35,162 nt of DNA, taken from assembly GCA_947459245.1 (NCBI GenBank), contig CANHCV010000020.1, positions 1-35,162 of the forward strand, given 5' to 3'. A program made the position numbers and the translations under genes. Under the pieces are notes generated by a model. It was not told the DNA's origin. It ran no database searches and saw only the letters and a list, made by a program, of their open reading frames with translations. Below, piece after piece: positions 1-7,884 of this stretch (the first letter of the stretch is position 1; each line of letters opens with the position of its first letter). Origin of the DNA: Bacteroidota bacterium (GTDB lineage: Bacteria > Bacteroidota > Bacteroidia > UBA7662 > CANHCV01).

Positions 1-410
1 TGGTGTTTAATTACGATAACATGGCCTACGATTCTACCAAGCACCAACATACCGACATTGCATTTTCACCGGCCATGGTGGGCAGCGCTCAGTTGGCATG
101 GTCGCCCATGAAGAACATGAAAGCGGTTTGGATGAGTCAACGTGTTGGGAAACAATACTTAGACAATACCTCCAACGAAAGTAGAAAGATTGATGCGTAT
201 TGGGTGAATGACTTGCGTTTTGAATACAATTTTGGAAGAGTTGGAGATGTTCAAATACGAATGAATGCGTTGGTAAACAATGTTTTGAATGCTCAGTTTT
301 CTTCCAACGGTTACACGTTTTCTTATGTGGCCGGAAGCAGGGTTACCGAAAACTTCTTTTATCCGCAAGCCGGAAGAAATTTTCTCATTGGTTGTACGCT
401 TGGATTTTAA
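1..410 (+). CDS. TonB-dependent receptor, C-terminal fragment
   Basis: This is the 3' end of a gene that begins before the window; the open frame runs in from the left edge with codons in phase with base 3. The visible residues (about 135) look like the last beta-strands of a TonB-dependent outer-membrane receptor. They show alternating polar and aromatic residues, a run reading KAVWMSQRVGKQYLDNT, an N-A-L-V-N-N-V-L-N-A-Q turn motif typical of these barrels, and a final strand ending FLIGCTLGF with the terminal Phe expected for outer-membrane insertion. The family imports siderophores, cobalamin or other nutrients with energy from TonB; the substrate cannot be told from this piece. A strong terminator follows at once. 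The barrel call is firm, the exact family less so. Confidence 0.8.
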   Translation, partial: VFNYDNMAYDSTKHQHTDIAFSPAMVGSAQLAWSPMKNMKAVWMSQRVGKQYLDNTSNESRKIDAYWVNDLRFEYNFGRVGDVQIRMNALVNNVLNAQFSSNGYTFSYVAGSRVTENFFYPQAGRNFLIGCTLGF

Positions 411-418
411 TGATGATG

Positions 419-449
419 GCCCTCGAGAAATCGGGGGCTTATTTTTTTT
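419..449 (+). terminator. Rho-independent terminator of the receptor gene
   Basis: An 8-bp stem (GCCCTCGA paired with TCGGGGGC, one G-T wobble) closes a GAAA tetraloop and is followed by TTATTTTTTTT. It starts nine bases after the receptor stop codon and should end that transcript. Confidence 0.85.
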
Positions 450-450
450 G

Positions 451-733
451 ATAAATCTGGTATTGATGAAATAGGTTACCAATAAGTTGTTTTTCTTTCG
501 AATGTTTCACAGAATTTGATCAATAAAGATTTCAAATTTTGGAACCATAGTCTTGAGCAATGGGGTGGAACCGTTTTATCCGTTTATAAGCGGATAGGTT
601 TGAAAGTTTTTCAATTTTAACCAATAGGGATGAATGTCCCTAAGAATTTGGATAACTCCTGCTAAATGAGCAGGTATTGAAATTGGAAAGTGTAGCAAAA
701 AAAAGGCTTAAAAATGCGATTCGAGAGATAAAA
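451..733. other. Intergenic region between convergent genes
   Basis: No gene is supported here. The region lies between the receptor terminator and the 3' end of gldD. It contains two small hairpins, AGGGA/TCCCT at 626-641 and CCTGCT/AGCAGG at 658-674. Neither is followed by a T-tract on either strand, so I do not call them terminators. The gldD operon has no obvious intrinsic terminator. Confidence 0.5.
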
Positions 734-1315
734 TTACTTTTTCCACTTTAGGGAACCGATCAATTCAACAACGTCTTTGGAAACGAATTGGGTATAAGGT
801 TTAAGGGAATCGGCGTTGGGTTCGGTAAAGAAATAAAGAGCACCTCGAAGGAAATGATTGCTGCTGTCGGTTACCCAAAATTGCATGGGCGAAGCGGCAT
901 TTCCAGAAACCGAAAACAATAGCCCATGCACCCGATTTACATCATTATGGATGATGTTTTCCGAAATGCCATTGGCTCTTTGTTGGTGCTTGCTGGTGAA
1001 AAGGTAGGCATCGTTCATCATTTCCTGCAATTTTGATTTACCTGCAAATTGCTTGTAGCTCAAATGGATTTTCGCCTTGATGGTTGGATATTCAATGTCC
1101 AAAAAATAGTCGCCGGGGTTGGATGGCTTTTTACGCGGGAAAGCAGATTTAGCGATGTTTGCTGAAAAGGGAACCGAATCGGCCAATGCTTGGTACCCAG
1201 CCGGAGGCAACTCCACTTTGGGATAGCCGATGGGTTTGGGCGCATAGGAATCGTTGGTGCAAGCACCCAGAAGAATGGCAGCCCCAAGGCTACATCGATA
1301 AATGTACTTTTTCAA
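734..1315 (-). CDS. gldD: Gliding motility lipoprotein GldD
   Basis: The product is 193 residues with a lipoprotein signal peptide: MKKYIYR, a hydrophobic stretch, then the lipobox LLGAC with lipidated Cys19. Just after the Cys is the GldD hallmark YAPKPIGYPKVELP, followed by the conserved region with DYFLDIEYP and IHLSYK. GldD is an envelope lipoprotein required for gliding and type IX secretion in Flavobacterium johnsoniae. Its start lies inside the 3' end of gldE (26-base overlap), which points to translational coupling. It is the last gene of a mutY-ssb-gldE-gldD minus-strand operon whose order is widely kept in Bacteroidota. The product has the normal length and looks intact. Non-gliding members of the phylum can also carry gldD, so it does not prove motility. 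Confidence 0.9.
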   Translation of the reverse strand: MKKYIYRCSLGAAILLGACTNDSYAPKPIGYPKVELPPAGYQALADSVPFSANIAKSAFPRKKPSNPGDYFLDIEYPTIKAKIHLSYKQFAGKSKLQEMMNDAYLFTSKHQQRANGISENIIHNDVNRVHGLLFSVSGNAASPMQFWVTDSSNHFLRGALYFFTEPNADSLKPYTQFVSKDVVELIGSLKWKK

Positions 1316-2579
1316 TTTTTTTGTCGTTTGCTTTTGCGATGCAAAGTTGCAATTTTTCGTATTGGTAACAATCGCCTTCGTTCGGAATTTTTTTGGCGAT
1401 TTCTAAAATTAATCCACCTAACGTTTCTACCTCTCCTTCGAATGGTGCGAAGTAATCTTCGCGCAAATGAAAATGTTTAACGAGATCTCCAAGGGTAGCC
1501 GAGGCGTTTACCTCCCACTGCTGCTCCGAAATTTCTTTGATCCACGATTCAACCACATCGTGTTCGTCGTTGATTTCTCCAAAGATTTCTTCCAAAACAT
1601 CTTCCATGGTAACCAAGCCTTCCACTTCTCCGTATTCATTTAAAACCACGGCCATGTGGTTGCGCTGAAGCTGCATGTCGCGAAACAGATCGTCGATTTT
1701 TTTCGTTTCGGGTACCATGAAAACCGGACGTACCAATGATTTCCATGTTTGTTTGGGTTTGAAGTATAAATCTTTCACATGAAGAACTCCTGTGAATTCT
1801 TCGTAATCGTCTTTTCGAATGGGAACGCGGGAGAATTTCTGTTCGGCAACGAATGCGTGAACTTCTTCCAAGGTAGCACTTTCTTTGAGGTAAACGATTT
1901 TGTGGTGGGGTTGCATGATTTGCGCTGCGGTTCGTGTTCCAAAATTCACCACTCCTTTCAGCAGCGCTCGTTCTTCCAAATCGGTGACGTCGTTTTCAAA
2001 AGCAATTTCAATGGCTTGGTTGAGGTCGTGTACACTTACGGAAGCCGATCGTTGCTCGCTGGTTTTATCGATAAATTTGGTGGTAGATGCGAGCATTCGA
2101 GCCGGGTAATAATTGATTCGAAGGAGCCAACCGATGAGGGGATAGCCCCAACGAATGGTTTTAATACGATGGTGGTACGCATAATGCTTGGGTACTACTT
2201 CTGCAAAAACAACAATCAAAAGCGTTGCTACGGTAGATTGAAGCAAAAAGTGCCAAAAATTATCAGGATTGAGCGGTAAGGTTTTGAAACCAATGTAATA
2301 CGTTGCTACGACCGATGAAATGTTGAGAATGTTGGATGTGAGCAACAAGGTTCCAATCAAAATGCGGGTTGAAAAAGGATCGGAATCCAACAACTTTTTT
2401 AATCGTTCATCTATTTTTTCAGAAAGGAGCAATTGTTTCTCATCGGATTTCAAGGAGAAAATGGCCACTTCCAAGGAAGAGGTTACCGCAGAAAGAAGAA
2501 TGAGTAGAATTAGAACTGCTAAACCGATCAAAAGAGGGGTAAGCAGAATACCAGGCAGGGCAGGGGAAGGATCGTCCAA
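1290..2579 (-). CDS. gldE: Gliding motility-associated protein GldE (DUF21-CBS-CorC_HlyC membrane protein)
   Basis: A 429-residue protein of the HlyC/CorC (CNNM-like) type. An N-terminal hydrophobic helix at about residues 11-35 begins the DUF21 membrane domain, which has further helices near 70-130. Two CBS domains follow (about 215-330), visible as KFSRVPIRKDDYEEFTGVLH and NHMAVVLNEYGEVEGLVTMEDVLEEIFGEI. The C-terminal CorC_HlyC transporter-associated domain is at about 345-425. In F. johnsoniae GldE supports GldD function; relatives handle Mg2+/Co2+ or haemolysin-type functions. The start is TTG, chosen because it lies three bases after the ssb stop, directly precedes the first membrane helix and has no in-frame ATG near it. 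A rare start beside the ssb stop suggests coupled translation. Confidence 0.9.
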   Translation of the reverse strand: MDDPSPALPGILLTPLLIGLAVLILLILLSAVTSSLEVAIFSLKSDEKQLLLSEKIDERLKKLLDSDPFSTRILIGTLLLTSNILNISSVVATYYIGFKTLPLNPDNFWHFLLQSTVATLLIVVFAEVVPKHYAYHHRIKTIRWGYPLIGWLLRINYYPARMLASTTKFIDKTSEQRSASVSVHDLNQAIEIAFENDVTDLEERALLKGVVNFGTRTAAQIMQPHHKIVYLKESATLEEVHAFVAEQKFSRVPIRKDDYEEFTGVLHVKDLYFKPKQTWKSLVRPVFMVPETKKIDDLFRDMQLQRNHMAVVLNEYGEVEGLVTMEDVLEEIFGEINDEHDVVESWIKEISEQQWEVNASATLGDLVKHFHLREDYFAPFEGEVETLGGLILEIAKKIPNEGDCYQYEKLQLCIAKANDKKIEKVHLSM

Positions 2580-2582
2580 AGC

Positions 2583-3023
2583 TTATGTTAATTCGTCAAA
2601 ACCAGAGTCGTCGCCGGAGCTCCAACCCATTCCACCCTCGTTCAAATTTCCGCCGCCCGATCCAGAATTGGGTTCACGGTTTTCCTCACGGCGTTCGGTT
2701 GACATGAGAACAATGTGTTCAGCAACCACTTCGTGAATGTATTTTTTTACACCGTTTTGATCTTCAAATGAGCGGGAGGTAAGTTTTCCCTCGATGAAGA
2801 CTTGTTTTCCTTTTCGAAGGTATTTTTCAGCCAGGTTAGCCAAACCGCGCCACATCACGATGTTGTGCCATTCGGTTCGCTCTTGGCGTGCACCGTCGGC
2901 CGACTTGTATACTTCAGTGGTGGCAAGTGGAAAAGAAGCTTTTACCGCTCCATTGTCCATGTGGCGAATTTCGGGGTCTTTCCCCAAGTTGCCAATGAGC
3001 ATTACTTTGTTTAGCGAACCCAT
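2583..3023 (-). CDS. ssb: Single-stranded DNA-binding protein
   Basis: A 146-residue SSB with one OB fold covering about residues 1-105. Hallmarks are NKVMLIGNLGKDPEIR at the start, the TEWHNIVMW strand, LAEKYLRKGKQVFIEGKL and the YIHEVVAEHIVLM strand. SSB coats single-stranded DNA as a tetramer during replication, recombination and repair. The linker is Gly/Ser/Asn-rich. The tail is unusual: it ends GDDSGFDELT rather than the DDxPF tip that recruits partner proteins, although the acidic character remains. The gene starts four bases after the mutY stop and ends three bases before the gldE start, inside one operon. Many Bacteroidota have more than one SSB, so this copy may not be the only one. 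Confidence 0.93.
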   Translation of the reverse strand: MGSLNKVMLIGNLGKDPEIRHMDNGAVKASFPLATTEVYKSADGARQERTEWHNIVMWRGLANLAEKYLRKGKQVFIEGKLTSRSFEDQNGVKKYIHEVVAEHIVLMSTERREENREPNSGSGGGNLNEGGMGWSSGDDSGFDELT

Positions 3024-3027
3024 AAAA

Positions 3028-4053
3028 TTAGAATGTTGCGATCAATGATTCGATGATTTTTGGAACGGGGAGTTGGTGGATTTGTTCAAGAGGAACCCAC
3101 TTTTCTTCCCTTTCAAGTTGTAAGATAGGAACAAATTCTACAAAACAAAAAAATGGTTGAATTTTTCGATGCGATAGCAAATGGAACGACTGTTTTGCCA
3201 CCGAATGAATGGCACTCACCCGTGAATTTTTTGAGATTTCCTCCGAAATTTCTTTTTCATGATCCAAGTGAGATGGGAATATCATTTCTGGAAAATCGTA
3301 CATGTTCGCCCAAATCGAATTTTCGGCACGTTTCTTCATCAATACTTGCTCTTCTTTTATCGAAATGAGGTAAACCAAAGTCATGGGCTTCACTTTTGTC
3401 TTTTTTTCCTTGAAAGGCAAATTTGCCCAAGCTCCTGATGGAAAGGAATAGCAATGGGATTGAAGCGGACATTGTTCGCATTTCGGTTGTTTCGGGGTGC
3501 AAATTCCCGATCCTAAATCCATCATAGCGTTGTTGAACACGGAAGGTTGAAGCACCACCCAATCTTTCCAAAGTTCCTGGGTTAAATCCATGGATTTCTT
3601 GGAAGGGAATTCGTTGTTTAGCCCAAAAAAACGAGAAGTAACGCGCCAGATGTTTCCATCAACGGCCACTTCGGGTTTGTGGAAGGCAAAAGCCAAAATG
3701 GCTCGGGCGGTGTAGGGCCCAACTCCGGGTATTTTGATCAATTCATTGAACTCAGTTGGAAAGGTTCCATGATGAACTTCCATCAAATGCTTGGCTGCCT
3801 TATGCAAATTTCTAGCTCGTGAATAATATCCAAGTCCTTGCCATAACTTTAGCACATCCTCCTCGGAAGCAATGGCCAATTCATGAACGGTTGGAAACGT
3901 CTCCATGAACCGATGGAAATAGGCAAGTCCTTGTTCAACACGCGTTTGCTGCAGAATAATTTCAGATAAAAACACAGGGTAGGGGTCGGGTTGTTCCCTC
4001 CACGGAAGAATTCTTCCTTCTCGGTTGTACCAGTTGAAAAATTGCTCGATCAC
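3028..4053 (-). CDS. mutY: A/G-specific adenine DNA glycosylase MutY
   Basis: The 341-residue product has every MutY landmark. Catalytic Glu31 is in SEIILQQTRVEQ. A helix-hairpin-helix reads LIKIPGVGPYTARAIL (about 105-120) and is followed by the catalytic Asp132 in VAVDGNIWRVTSR. A 4Fe-4S cluster is bound by Cys185, Cys192, Cys195 and Cys201 (CX6CX2CX5C). A C-terminal NUDIX-like domain that reads 8-oxoG covers about 220-341. The enzyme removes adenine mispaired with 8-oxoguanine. The start is GTG, with no better in-frame ATG upstream. The gene heads the mutY-ssb-gldE-gldD operon and is divergent from the HU-like gene. Confidence 0.95.
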   Translation of the reverse strand: MIEQFFNWYNREGRILPWREQPDPYPVFLSEIILQQTRVEQGLAYFHRFMETFPTVHELAIASEEDVLKLWQGLGYYSRARNLHKAAKHLMEVHHGTFPTEFNELIKIPGVGPYTARAILAFAFHKPEVAVDGNIWRVTSRFFGLNNEFPSKKSMDLTQELWKDWVVLQPSVFNNAMMDLGSGICTPKQPKCEQCPLQSHCYSFPSGAWANLPFKEKKTKVKPMTLVYLISIKEEQVLMKKRAENSIWANMYDFPEMIFPSHLDHEKEISEEISKNSRVSAIHSVAKQSFHLLSHRKIQPFFCFVEFVPILQLEREEKWVPLEQIHQLPVPKIIESLIATF

Positions 4054-4125
4054 GGTAAAAAAAGTTGTGTGTAATGTTATGACCTATTTTTTTAAAAGTT
4101 GTTTTCTTTTTGAAGGAAAAAAAAG

Positions 4126-4133
4126 TATCTTTG
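4126..4133 (+). promoter_or_regulatory. Bacteroidota -7 promoter element of the HU-like operon
   Basis: TATCTTTG is a perfect match to the Bacteroidota -7 consensus TAnnTTTG and lies 38 bases upstream of the HU-like start codon. A TTG at 4099-4101 could serve as the -33 element, but the spacer (24 bases) is longer than the usual 19-21. Confidence 0.6.
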
Positions 4134-4171
4134 CAGTCCTTTGAAAACCCATCATTTTAAATTTTAATACA

Positions 4172-4471
4172 GTGACTAAAGCAGACGTAATCAATCAGAT
4201 TGCCGAGAAGACCGGAGTAGAGCGTATCGATGTTCAACAAGTTGTAGAATCCTTTTTTGAAGTAATCAAGGACAATATGGCTCAGGGAGACAACGTATAT
4301 GTGCGTGGATTTGGATCTTTTGTGGTGAAAAAGCGCGCACAAAAAGTGGCTCGCAAAGTCATCAAAAAAGGACAAAAAGGAGAGCCAATGGTTATTCCAG
4401 CCCACTTTGTGCCTACTTTCAAGGCTTCAAAAATGTTCATTTCCCAAGTGAAGGGTTCTGTTAAAGCATGA
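4172..4471 (+). CDS. HU/IHF-family DNA-binding protein
   Basis: A 99-residue histone-like protein. It begins TKADVINQIAEKTG, has the dimerisation core with VYVRGFGSFVVKKR, and carries the basic DNA-contacting arm ARKVIKKGQKGEPMVIPA before KASKMF. HU proteins bend and compact DNA as dimers in the nucleoid. The start is GTG; no in-frame ATG precedes it, and the family N-terminus begins exactly here. The gene is first in a four-gene run and overlaps the next by four bases (ATGA). This position, upstream of a TPR protein and RNase G, is common in Bacteroidota. Confidence 0.92.
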   Translation: MTKADVINQIAEKTGVERIDVQQVVESFFEVIKDNMAQGDNVYVRGFGSFVVKKRAQKVARKVIKKGQKGEPMVIPAHFVPTFKASKMFISQVKGSVKA

Positions 4472-5301
4472 ATTTAAGAATTTGGCTTTTGGTTGGTGGA
4501 GTTGCGTTGGGAGGTGCATTGTACTTTCTTCCTAAAACCCATGTTTCCAACGAGAAGAGTCAAAACAACACGGAACAAGCTGCGAAAGAACTTACTTCTG
4601 ATGAAGTTTATGCTCATCATTTCGGTTCTTTAGATAGCCTAACCAAACAAAAACTTTCGGACATTGACCAAATGATGGAAAATGCCGAAGGGGAACAACG
4701 AGATAGCTTGTTGTTCCAAAAAATAAAAATCTGGGAGCAGCAAAATGATTTGTTGATGACCGGAATTTTATTTTCCCAGCTTGCAAAAAGCGCGAACGAC
4801 AACGGCCCATACTTGCTCGAGTCGGGAACGCGCTTCTTAGGAGCCATGGATAATGCGGTTGATTCTGCTGAAAGAAATTTCGCTGCTCAATCAGCCCTCC
4901 AATCGTTGGAATTGGCTACCAAAGCCGATCCTGAAAATTTGGATTTCCAAGCCTCTTATGCGCAAGCGGTAGCACTGACCGATCCCGCTCCTTTGAAAGG
5001 AGTTTCCATGTTGAGGGAGATTTTGAAAAAAGATCCCAAACACCAAAAAACATGGTACATCCTCGGTGTTCTTGCCATCCAATCCAACCAATTGGATAAA
5101 GCAAATGGTCGATTTTCATTTCTCAATGAGAATTACCCAAACTTCCCCGATGCTTGGTACTACCGTGCTCAAGTGTTGTACAGCTTAGGTAAAAACGATA
5201 GCACGGTGATTTGTCTCCAAAAATTCAAATCACTGATCAACGACCCCATGCTGAAAAAAGAAGTGCAAAAACAAATTGAAGAAGTAAAAACTAAAAGTTA
5301 A
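4468..5301 (+). CDS. TPR-repeat membrane-anchored protein
   Basis: A 277-residue protein with an N-terminal hydrophobic helix (about 4-22, IWLLVGGVALGGALYFLP) that works as a signal anchor. A polar helical region follows, then tetratricopeptide repeats over about 150-260, for example HQKTWYILGVLAIQSNQLDKA and PDAWYYRAQVLYSLGKND. TPRs mediate protein-protein contacts. The function is not known. Its start overlaps the HU-like stop as ATGA, so the two are probably translated together, and the small ribosomal-type ORF starts 17 bases after its stop. Proteins of this kind sit at this place in many Bacteroidota genomes. Confidence 0.8.
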   Translation: MNLRIWLLVGGVALGGALYFLPKTHVSNEKSQNNTEQAAKELTSDEVYAHHFGSLDSLTKQKLSDIDQMMENAEGEQRDSLLFQKIKIWEQQNDLLMTGILFSQLAKSANDNGPYLLESGTRFLGAMDNAVDSAERNFAAQSALQSLELATKADPENLDFQASYAQAVALTDPAPLKGVSMLREILKKDPKHQKTWYILGVLAIQSNQLDKANGRFSFLNENYPNFPDAWYYRAQVLYSLGKNDSTVICLQKFKSLINDPMLKKEVQKQIEEVKTKS

Positions 5302-5318
5302 ACACTAAATCCAAAACT

Positions 5319-5411
5319 ATGCCCTGCGGAAAAAAACGTAAGCGTCATAAGATCGCTACTCACAAGCGTAAGAAGCGTCTTAGAAAGAATCGCCACAAGA
5401 AGAAGAAATAA
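5319..5411 (+). CDS. 30-residue basic ribosomal-type protein (AURKAIP1/COX24-like, bS22/mS38 relative)
   Basis: The short ORF runs ATG to TAA. It encodes MPCGKKRKRHKIATHKRK followed by KRLRKNRHKKKK, 30 residues of which about two thirds are Lys, Arg or His. The pattern of basic runs around HKIATHKRKKRLRK matches the AURKAIP1/COX24 family, which includes mitochondrial mS38 and the actinobacterial ribosomal protein bS22. Very short members of this type are common in Bacteroidota. I infer a small-subunit ribosomal protein bound to rRNA. The gene sits between the TPR gene and rng and is followed by a 9-bp hairpin. Its codons are mostly AAG and CGT, as expected of a highly expressed gene. The ORF is certain; ribosome binding is inferred. 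Confidence 0.8.
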   Translation: MPCGKKRKRHKIATHKRKKRLRKNRHKKKK

Positions 5412-5431
5412 TTATTTCTAACCCTAGGATA

Positions 5432-5453
5432 AGGGCGAATTTCCATTCGCCCT
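5432..5453 (+). terminator. Perfect hairpin between the small basic gene and rng (terminator or processing site)
   Basis: AGGGCGAAT pairs perfectly with ATTCGCCCT around a TTCC loop. The sequence after it is ATTTCTGTTT, a weak T-tract. The rng ATG lies only ten bases past the stem. It could be a leaky terminator that lowers rng expression relative to the ribosomal-type gene, or a processing or protective hairpin for the upstream mRNA. Confidence 0.6.
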
Positions 5454-5463
5454 ATTTCTGTTT

Positions 5464-7023
5464 ATGGCTATAAAATCACTTTACATACAATCCTCCAACA
5501 ACTCGATGGAAATAGCTCTTTGTGAAAACAAAAAGCTGGTCGAGTTTACCCGTGATGCATCCCAAAAAGGCTTGCAGGTGGGAGATATTTGCTTGGGAAG
5601 AGTTAAAAAACTTTCCACCTCTCTCAATGCCGCATTTGTAGATGTTGGAACCGAAAAAGATGGCTTCTTGCATTACCTCGATCTCGGACCTCAATACAAC
5701 TCCTACCGGAAGTTTGTTCAAGACCGATTACAAGGGAAACGCAACCACAGTACCCTGAAAAATTTTCAAATCCAAACCCTCATCGATAAAGGGGGTAAAA
5801 TTGCCGATTTGATGAACAAAGGAGAATTGGTAATGGTGCAAGTCGTTAAAGAACCCATCAGTTCCAAAGGCCCACGGTTAACCTCCGAAATTTCCATTCC
5901 AGGAAGATTCATGGTTTTAATGCCATTCACCGATTCCGTAACGGTATCGAAAAAAATCAAAGAACTTGAAGAACGAAAGCGGATCAAACAAGCCGTTTTA
6001 GCAGTAAAGCCTAAAAATTACGGATTTATCCTTCGAACTGCAGCTGAAAATGCTAGTGTTGACGATATTCAAAAAGAAGTAAATACCCTTTTGGAGAAAT
6101 GGGAAAAGGCGTTTGCCAATATCCACGTAACCATGGCCTCCAAATGCATCCTTAAAGAAGAGGAAAGATCCATCGGATTGCTTCGCGATTTATTGAGTGA
6201 CTCTTTTGAGGAAATTGTGGTTGATCAAGAAACTCTTTTTCAAGATCTCAAAAAATACGTCACCGAAATTTCTCCAGATCTTCAAAACATCATCAAACAC
6301 TACCGAAAAAAGGATAAATCCTTGTTTGAAGTCTACGAAATTGATCGGCAAATTCGTAACTCTTTCGGACGTTCAGTCACCTTTGTTGGCGGTGCTTATT
6401 TGGTGATCGATCATACCGAAGCCATGCACGTTATCGATGTGAATTCAGGAAACCGAATTCGAAAGGAAGAAGATCAGGAAATGAATGTCTTGAACATCAA
6501 CCTTGATGCTTGCGAAGAAGTTGCTCGTCAGCTTCGCCTGCGCGATATGGGCGGATTGATCATGATCGATTTCATTGACATGAAGCGTCCAACCCACCGA
6601 AAAATGGTTTTTGACAAAATGGAGGAGCTGCTCAATTTGGACCGCGCAACCTCTTCCGTTACCCCTATTGGTAAGTTCGGCGTTATGGAACTAACCCGCG
6701 AAAGGGTTCGTCCAGAAACCAACGTTGAAGTAACCGAAAGCTGCCCGTCTTGCAACGGAACCGGAACCATTCAATCGTCCATGAAATTGATGGATGAATT
6801 GGAACTCCACCTCAAACAAATCTTTTTTGAACAGAATGAAAAAATCATTCAACTTCGAGTGAATCCGTTTATTCATGCCTACCTCACCAAAGGCCTTGTT
6901 TCTCAAAGGATGAAATGGTTCTTTAAGTACGGAAAATGGATTAAACTGGATTCAGATTCTACTTTTTCAGTTAATCAGTACCAGTTTTTGAATGCCTCTG
7001 GAGAATCCATGATCATGGATTAA
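5464..7023 (+). CDS. rng: Ribonuclease E/G family protein (RNase G)
   Basis: A 519-residue RNase of the size of RNase G, without the long RNase E tail. An S1 RNA-binding domain lies at about 37-130 (VGDICLGRVKKLSTSLNAAFVD). The DNase I-like catalytic subdomain has the metal-binding acidic pair: Asp325 in HTEAMHVIDVNSGNR and Asp369 in GGLIMIDFIDM. The Zn-link is CPSCNGTG at 427-434 (Cys427, Cys430). The enzyme makes endonucleolytic cuts in 16S rRNA precursors and mRNA in the cytoplasm. Its stop overlaps the stop of the convergent MbnP-like gene in a shared TTAA, so neither gene has room for a terminator. All key residues are present. Confidence 0.95.
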   Translation: MAIKSLYIQSSNNSMEIALCENKKLVEFTRDASQKGLQVGDICLGRVKKLSTSLNAAFVDVGTEKDGFLHYLDLGPQYNSYRKFVQDRLQGKRNHSTLKNFQIQTLIDKGGKIADLMNKGELVMVQVVKEPISSKGPRLTSEISIPGRFMVLMPFTDSVTVSKKIKELEERKRIKQAVLAVKPKNYGFILRTAAENASVDDIQKEVNTLLEKWEKAFANIHVTMASKCILKEEERSIGLLRDLLSDSFEEIVVDQETLFQDLKKYVTEISPDLQNIIKHYRKKDKSLFEVYEIDRQIRNSFGRSVTFVGGAYLVIDHTEAMHVIDVNSGNRIRKEEDQEMNVLNINLDACEEVARQLRLRDMGGLIMIDFIDMKRPTHRKMVFDKMEELLNLDRATSSVTPIGKFGVMELTRERVRPETNVEVTESCPSCNGTGTIQSSMKLMDELELHLKQIFFEQNEKIIQLRVNPFIHAYLTKGLVSQRMKWFFKYGKWIKLDSDSTFSVNQYQFLNASGESMIMD

Positions 7024-7808
7024 TGGGCCTGAAAACTTTGAGGTAAATTCCCTTTTAATTTAGCAATGAATACCGTGTCGTTTTCAGAATGACTCGACAA
7101 TGGATTTTGATTGAAATCTACTGGATTGTTCCCGAAAAAATACCGATGCAAATCGTGTTTGATTCGGATTTTGGGAACGTTATTCGAAACGATAAATGGA
7201 GCAATGGGAAGCTCAACGGTGGTTCTGTTAATCAATCCTCCTAAATGAAAGGAAAACCCACTTTCCTGTCCGCCCCGAATGATTTTTCCCTCGGTTGCAT
7301 GAAAGATGTAGCCACCCAACCACCCCCAATGCAACTGGCCATAGGAGGGATCGAGGGGGTGAAACTGGGGCCATCGTTGAGGATCACCGTGATTTTCTAA
7401 TGAATCCAATCCAACCTGAAAACGAACCGATGAATAGGTGCCATTGGGAATATTCTTTAGAAAAAAGGAATCAACCCCTAAATTGAGATTGATTAACCCG
7501 TATTGTTCGGGAAACGAAACCCAATTCCCTAACTGATTCTTTAATTCAAGTTTTGAAACAACGTATTTGATGTTGGTGAATTTAAAGGAATACCGAAAAC
7601 TACTGTCCGATTGAAACCGTCGATCCAAACCATCAATGGAATCGTTCCAAAAAAAATGAGAAAATTGCATCAGCAATCCATTGGTTTTGGGCGCACGTAC
7701 ATGCTCGGGAATTTTTGGCCAAACGGTATTGGTTACAGGAATGTAAGGTGTGTCGTCTTGGCAAGAGGTAATTCCAATGCCAAAAAAAACAAGAATGAGC
7801 CAACGCAT
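7020..7808 (-). CDS. MbnP-like periplasmic lipoprotein
   Basis: A 262-residue lipoprotein with signal peptide MRWLILVFFGIGITSC (lipobox ITSC). The body matches the MbnP family: FKFTNIKYVVSKLELKN, LNLGVDSFFLKNIPNGTY, VRFQVGLDSLENHGDP and a LHWGWLGGYIFHATEG segment. MbnP proteins are periplasmic and linked to copper binding, often paired with the di-haem protein MbnH; no partner is seen next to this gene. I placed the start at the ATG at 7808 and not at the TTG two codons upstream, because the TTG lies inside a perfect -7 promoter element. This implies a leaderless or nearly leaderless mRNA. Copper binding is inferred from the family. Confidence 0.78.
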   Translation of the reverse strand: MRWLILVFFGIGITSCQDDTPYIPVTNTVWPKIPEHVRAPKTNGLLMQFSHFFWNDSIDGLDRRFQSDSSFRYSFKFTNIKYVVSKLELKNQLGNWVSFPEQYGLINLNLGVDSFFLKNIPNGTYSSVRFQVGLDSLENHGDPQRWPQFHPLDPSYGQLHWGWLGGYIFHATEGKIIRGGQESGFSFHLGGLINRTTVELPIAPFIVSNNVPKIRIKHDLHRYFFGNNPVDFNQNPLSSHSENDTVFIAKLKGNLPQSFQAH

Positions 7809-7811
7809 TTT

Positions 7812-7819
7812 CAAATCTA
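7812..7819 (-). promoter_or_regulatory. -7 promoter element of the MbnP-like gene
   Basis: On the minus strand the sequence reads TAGATTTG, a perfect TAnnTTTG. It ends only three bases before the ATG, so transcription would start at or within a few bases of the start codon. No clear -33 TTG was found at the usual distance. Confidence 0.55.
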
Positions 7820-7884
7820 CAACTTTTTCTTTTTGTTTTGATATTTAAAAAACAGTTTATATATTGCATCTTCGATTCGTAAAT

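Noticed and set aside
658-674. Terminator for the gldD operon
   Set aside because: A six-base stem CCTGCT/AGCAGG is present, but no T-tract follows on either strand.
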